Shown here piece by piece: positions 6,049 through 9,074 of a stretch of DNA of 9,074 nucleotides. The notes beneath the pieces are model-generated. The model was not told where the DNA came from and ran no database searches. It saw only the letters and a list, made by a program, of their open reading frames with translations. This stretch comes from Clostridia bacterium (GTDB taxonomy: Bacteria > Bacillota > Clostridia > Oscillospirales > CAG-272): assembly GCA_017631215.1 (NCBI GenBank), contig JAGBTR010000256.1, forward strand, positions 1 to 9,074, given 5' to 3'. Position 1 is the first letter of the stretch; each line of letters opens with the position of its first letter. A program made the position numbers and the translations under genes.

Positions 6049-6609
6049 ATGAATATCTGGCACGATATGGACGCTTCTCAGATCACACCCACCAACTTTA
6101 CGGCCGTCATCGAGATCCCCAAGGGCAGCCAATGCAAATACGAGCTTGACAAGCACACGGGACTTCTTCGTCTGGACCGTATTCTGTATACCTCCACCCA
6201 CTATCCCGCCAACTACGGCTTCATCCCGCGCACTTATGCCGACGACGGCGACCCGCTCGACGTGCTGGTGCTGTGCAGTCACACCATCCAACCGATGACG
6301 CTGGTGCAGGTCTATCCCATCGGCGTGATGCGAATGATCGACGGCGGCAAGCTGGACGATAAGATCATCGCGCTCGCCTTTACCGATCCCACCTATCAGG
6401 GCATCAAGGATCTGGATCAGCTGCCGCCCCATATTTTTGACGAAATTATGCACTTCTTCAGCGTCTACAAGCAGCTGGAGAATAAGCAGACGGCGGTCAA
6501 GGAGCTGTTCGGTCACGTCGAGGCGGAGCGCATTGTCAGCGAGGCCATCGAGAGCTATGAGCGCACCTATGGCGGCGCAACCGCCAATGCCGACGCGTCG
6601 GATGAGTAA
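6049..6609 (+). CDS. ppa: Inorganic pyrophosphatase, family I (soluble)
   Basis: The enzyme hydrolyses cytosolic pyrophosphate to two phosphates with magnesium, pulling nucleic acid, protein and lipid synthesis forward. The 186 residues fit the family I length. Visible active-site elements are the IEIPKGS strand (21-27) with Lys25, then KYE with Glu32; YPANYGFIP (52-60); and the family signature DDGDPLDVLV (65-74), with Asp66, Asp68 and Asp71 matching the metal-binding aspartates. Asp98 and Asp103 sit in the IDGGKLDD segment, where the family has its remaining two catalytic aspartates. This is a family I enzyme, not the DHH-type family II enzyme found in many Firmicutes. The last ten residues are Ala/Asn/Asp-rich and probably disordered. 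The stop codon overlaps the start of the CotH gene by 8 bases, which suggests coupled expression of an unlikely pair. Confidence 0.95.
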   Translation: MNIWHDMDASQITPTNFTAVIEIPKGSQCKYELDKHTGLLRLDRILYTSTHYPANYGFIPRTYADDGDPLDVLVLCSHTIQPMTLVQVYPIGVMRMIDGGKLDDKIIALAFTDPTYQGIKDLDQLPPHIFDEIMHFFSVYKQLENKQTAVKELFGHVEAERIVSEAIESYERTYGGATANADASDE

Positions 6610-8725
6610 GCGCGCTTGCCTTGTGCGGATCGCCCTGCTTCTGCTGTGCCTCGGGTGCCTTGCGGCGGCGGGCTGCTCGGCGGATGCGCCGCAGGCAACA
6701 CCGCCCGACCCCGATACGGTCGTGACGTCTCCCGACCTGCCCGAAACGGCGCTTCCCCAAGCGCCGACCTATGCTCCCAATATGCCCGACGAGGGCGTGC
6801 ATATCGCCTACGCGGTCAACCGCGACGAGGCGGGCTTCGTTGTCGGTGAGACGCTGCAGGAGGTGACGGGCGGCGGCGCGACGCTGATGGTCAAGGCCGT
6901 TCCGCAGCTGGGCTACCGCTTTGTTTGCTGGAGCGACGGCGTGACCGAGCGCACGCGGCAGGGCGATACGGCAGAGTCCTCGTCCGTCATCACCGCCATT
7001 TTTGATTATGAGACGTCCGACCTGCCCGCCGTCGTTCTGACCACGCGGACGGGGCGCGACGTGACGAGCAAGACCGATTATATCGGCGGCACGCTGACGC
7101 TGATCGGCGCGGGCGACGAGAATATCGAAACAAGCACGATCGAGATTCGCGGTCGTGGCAACTATACGTGGACGGCGCACGAGAAAAAATCGTACAAGAT
7201 CAAATTCCCGTCCAAGATCTCGCCGCTCTCGCTGGGCGGTAAGAGCCGCACGTGGGTGCTGCTCGCCAACGTGTGCGATCAGTCGTTGCTTCGCAACCAT
7301 ACGGCATTGCAGATGCTTGACGAGTTTGATCACATCGCGCACGCGCCCAACTCCACGAGCGTGGACGTCTACCTCAACGGCGAATATCGCGGCGTGTATC
7401 TGCTTGCCGAGGAGATCACGCTGTCCTCCGCGCACGTCGATCTGGACGACAGCGGGCGCGAGACGGAGACGGATACGGGCTATCTGATCGAGCTGTCCTC
7501 CTACGCGACCGACGTTGCCTTTGAGCTGGCGGGACGGCGGTATGAGATCAAGAGCGACCTCTCCTCCAAGCATTCGGTCGCCAAACGGCAAAGGGCGTAT
7601 ATTGGCGACTATGTAACGGCCGCCTACAACGCGTTGCTTGGCGGTGACAAGGCGGCGGTCGCGCGCTATATCGACCTTGACACGCTCGTCGACGCGTATC
7701 TGGCAGAGGAGCTGCTCAAAAACCTCGATATGGGCTGGGACAGCTTTTATCTGCACAAGGACGCGGGCGGTAAGCTTTGCTTCGGACCGCTGTGGGATTT
7801 CGACCTGTCGCTGGGCAATGCCAATTTCGGCTGTCAGTACGTCAGCGAGCTGTATTGCGCGACCTCCTATCCCCCTACGGCCGCCCAGAGCAACCCGTGG
7901 TTCATCGCGGCGATGCAGCTGGATTGGTTCCGCGCGATGGTGGTCGAGCGGTGGGAGCAGATGCTCCCGAGCCTTGCGGTCTATCCTGCATATATCTTGG
8001 ATATGGGACAGACCTACGCCGCCTCGTTCGAGCGCAATTTTAAGCGCTGGAATATCTTCGGTACGGTGCAAAACCGCGAAACGCCGCTGATCACCAGCCT
8101 TGCGACCTACCGCGAGCATTACACCTATCTCGCCTCGTGGCTGGGGGGGCGACTGGCTTGGCTGGACGGATTTTTGCACAGCGCCGACTACCGCGCGGGG
8201 CACTACGCCTACGCCGACGGCACGAATGCGGTCGCCTCCGACGAGGCCTTGACCTATGCGCGTCTGCTGGCGCAGGACGGTACCTCCTTGAACGGCTATA
8301 TCCGCGATGGCGGCATCTACTCCGATGCGCCCGAGGTCGCCGACCGACACGTCAGTTTGTTGCTGGACGGCGATACGGACACCAAGTGGTTTTCGACCGT
8401 GACCGAGGGCGATTGCGTCGAGATCACGCTGATGATGACCGAGGCGGTCACGCTGACCGACTACGTGCTGACGACGGGCGCGAACACCGCGCTCAAGCCC
8501 TACCGCAATCCGATCGCGCTGGTGCTTTACGGCTCCAACAACGGCAAGGTGTGGGAGCAGATCGACGCGGTCGGCGCACTCTCCGAGACGCTGGGAGCGA
8601 CCGATGCCACGTCCTACGCCTACGCGGTCGACGCGCCCGCCGCCTACGACCGCTACCGCATCCGCCTTTGCTGCGGCGGCGAGGTACAGCTCTCCGAGCT
8701 TGCGCTGTACGGTACGGCTCAGTAA
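6602..8725 (+). CDS. CotH-family lipoprotein with InlB-like repeat and F5/8-type C-terminal domain
   Basis: Predicted exported lipoprotein of 707 residues. The N-terminus has basic residues (Lys3, Arg4, Arg9), a hydrophobic stretch (10-23) and a lipobox-like AAGC with Cys25 as the lipidated residue. A Thr/Pro-rich linker follows. Residues about 60-135 resemble a bacterial InlB-type repeat ('GYRFVCWSDG'). A CotH kinase-like domain spans about 150-500, with IRGRGN near 182, VYLNGEYRGVYLL, and the signature GPLWDFD with Asp399 and Asp401, matching the metal-binding aspartates of CotH, an atypical protein kinase first known from Bacillus spore coats. Residues about 575-707 look like a discoidin/F5-8 type C domain (DGDTDTKWF near 589, then LYGSNNGKVWEQI), usually a carbohydrate-binding module. 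The upstream extension of the frame to 6437 is ppa in another frame, so I start at ATG 6602 (6587 is also possible). No good ribosome binding site is present; it probably depends on reinitiation after ppa. Substrate unknown. Confidence 0.9.
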   Translation: MSKRACLVRIALLLLCLGCLAAAGCSADAPQATPPDPDTVVTSPDLPETALPQAPTYAPNMPDEGVHIAYAVNRDEAGFVVGETLQEVTGGGATLMVKAVPQLGYRFVCWSDGVTERTRQGDTAESSSVITAIFDYETSDLPAVVLTTRTGRDVTSKTDYIGGTLTLIGAGDENIETSTIEIRGRGNYTWTAHEKKSYKIKFPSKISPLSLGGKSRTWVLLANVCDQSLLRNHTALQMLDEFDHIAHAPNSTSVDVYLNGEYRGVYLLAEEITLSSAHVDLDDSGRETETDTGYLIELSSYATDVAFELAGRRYEIKSDLSSKHSVAKRQRAYIGDYVTAAYNALLGGDKAAVARYIDLDTLVDAYLAEELLKNLDMGWDSFYLHKDAGGKLCFGPLWDFDLSLGNANFGCQYVSELYCATSYPPTAAQSNPWFIAAMQLDWFRAMVVERWEQMLPSLAVYPAYILDMGQTYAASFERNFKRWNIFGTVQNRETPLITSLATYREHYTYLASWLGGRLAWLDGFLHSADYRAGHYAYADGTNAVASDEALTYARLLAQDGTSLNGYIRDGGIYSDAPEVADRHVSLLLDGDTDTKWFSTVTEGDCVEITLMMTEAVTLTDYVLTTGANTALKPYRNPIALVLYGSNNGKVWEQIDAVGALSETLGATDATSYAYAVDAPAAYDRYRIRLCCGGEVQLSELALYGTAQ

Positions 8726-8736
8726 ATATTCCGATC

Positions 8737-8775
8737 AAATATGCTACGGCAAGACCGCCGTAGCATATTTTTTTT
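8737..8775 (+). terminator. Intrinsic terminator of the ppa-CotH unit
   Basis: AAATATGCTACGGC (8737-8750) pairs perfectly over 14 bases with GCCGTAGCATATTT (8757-8770) around an AAGACC loop, and a run of eight T (8768-8775) follows. It begins 11 bases after the CotH stop. It is the clearest terminator in the window. The reverse strand has only a short T stretch, so it is mainly one-directional. Confidence 0.93.
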
Positions 8776-8791
8776 GCACCGCGCATACATT
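8763..8791 (+). promoter_or_regulatory. Predicted sigma-E (sporulation, mother cell) promoter of the SPOCS gene
   Basis: GCATATT at 8763-8769 and CATACATT at 8784-8791, separated by 14 bases, match in full the Bacillus subtilis sigma-E consensus as I know it (KMATATT, 14-15 bases, CATACAHT). The expected start of transcription is near 8798, giving a leader of about 45 bases. The downstream gene has a SPOCS domain; its relative sipL is, to my knowledge, under sigma-E in Clostridioides difficile, so the context agrees. The -35 element lies in the right arm of the terminator. A small CATTGG/CCAATG hairpin (8788-8806) overlaps the start site. Confidence 0.65.
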
Positions 8792-8843
8792 GGAGCAAGA
8801 CCAATGGGCTGTCCGATGTGTGGCAGTGGGGAGGAGGAAATAT

Positions 8844-9074
8844 ATGGATGAGCTTTATACCAAGCAGACCGTACGTGCACAGCGGCTTCAGCTGCCGATC
8901 TGCGACCGCACGGTTACGACCGAGGTGACGGGGGAGATCTCGTTGCCCGACTATCAGCCCGCGATCAAGCGGCTGCTCCGTGTGAGCGCGACGGTCGGGA
9001 CGCCGAGCAGCTACGTGGGCGGCGGTACGATGGAGTTTACGGGGACGGTCGACTATTGCGTGTATTACATGGGC
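8844..9074 (+). CDS. SPOCS/DUF3794-domain protein, N-terminal part (SipL-like or related), cut by the window end
   Basis: The frame is open from ATG 8844 to the last base (77 codons, no stop). GAGGAGG at 8831-8837, six bases upstream, supports the start. Residues about 25-77 show the DUF3794/SPOCS pattern: a 'T.EVTGEISLPDYQPAIKRLLRV' strand-turn segment, then a beta stretch ending in 'EFTGTVDYCVYYMG'. SPOCS domains occur in SipL, which anchors the SpoIVA coat basement layer to the forespore surface in Clostridia, and in several less studied proteins, some with LysM domains. Whether this is SipL cannot be decided without the C-terminus: a LysM domain there would favour SipL. There is no signal peptide, in line with a mother-cell cytosolic protein. 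The preceding terminator separates it from the CotH gene. Confidence 0.85.
   Translation, partial: MDELYTKQTVRAQRLQLPICDRTVTTEVTGEISLPDYQPAIKRLLRVSATVGTPSSYVGGGTMEFTGTVDYCVYYMG

Noticed and set aside
6536..8350. Long open frame on the minus strand (604 codons) opposite the CotH gene, with similar ones opposite der and obgE
   Set aside because: These are by-products of GC-rich codon use on the plus strand. Their translations are rich in Arg, His, Val and Ala with no family motif, and the plus-strand genes are certain.

Overview
The window looks like a GC-rich chromosomal segment from a member of the Clostridia (Firmicutes/Bacillota), probably a gut anaerobe. The lineage call rests on four things: strong AGGAGG-type ribosome binding sites; the pair of a PDZ/radical-SAM/DUF512 gene directly before der, an order I associate with Clostridia; a CotH-family lipoprotein; and the start of a SPOCS/DUF3794 protein behind a sequence that matches the consensus of the sporulation factor sigma-E. 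The genus cannot be named from the sequence alone. All genes I can support lie on the + strand.

Layout. Positions 2-802 hold the 3' end of a large protein, possibly a glycosidase with an (alpha/alpha)6 barrel. Positions 803-981 are intergenic and carry an inverted pair of hairpin repeats. Positions 982-2351 encode the DUF512 protein, split by a single-base frameshift near 1396. It overlaps der (2348-3676), a double-GTPase ribosome assembly factor, by ATGA. A 471-base gap (3677-4147) follows with further hairpin repeats, then obgE (4148-5425), another ribosome/stress GTPase. A 623-base gap (5426-6048) holds about nine hairpins and no gene. Next come ppa (6049-6609, family I inorganic pyrophosphatase) and, overlapping it by 8 bases, a 707-residue CotH lipoprotein (6602-8725). 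A strong intrinsic terminator (8737-8775) closes that unit. A predicted sigma-E promoter overlaps its right arm and leads into a SPOCS-domain gene (8844 to the window end).

How the parts fit. Der and ObgE both act in 50S subunit maturation, and pyrophosphatase supports biosynthesis in general, so the centre of the window is housekeeping. The right end turns to envelope and sporulation functions. The oddities are the frameshift in the DUF512 gene, a Thr-to-Lys change in the first G3 motif of Der, and several small palindromic repeat families whose copies keep their hairpins while the stem sequence changes. I found no clear undescribed enzymatic or defence system. The best leads are the repeat families and the terminator/sigma-E promoter overlap.
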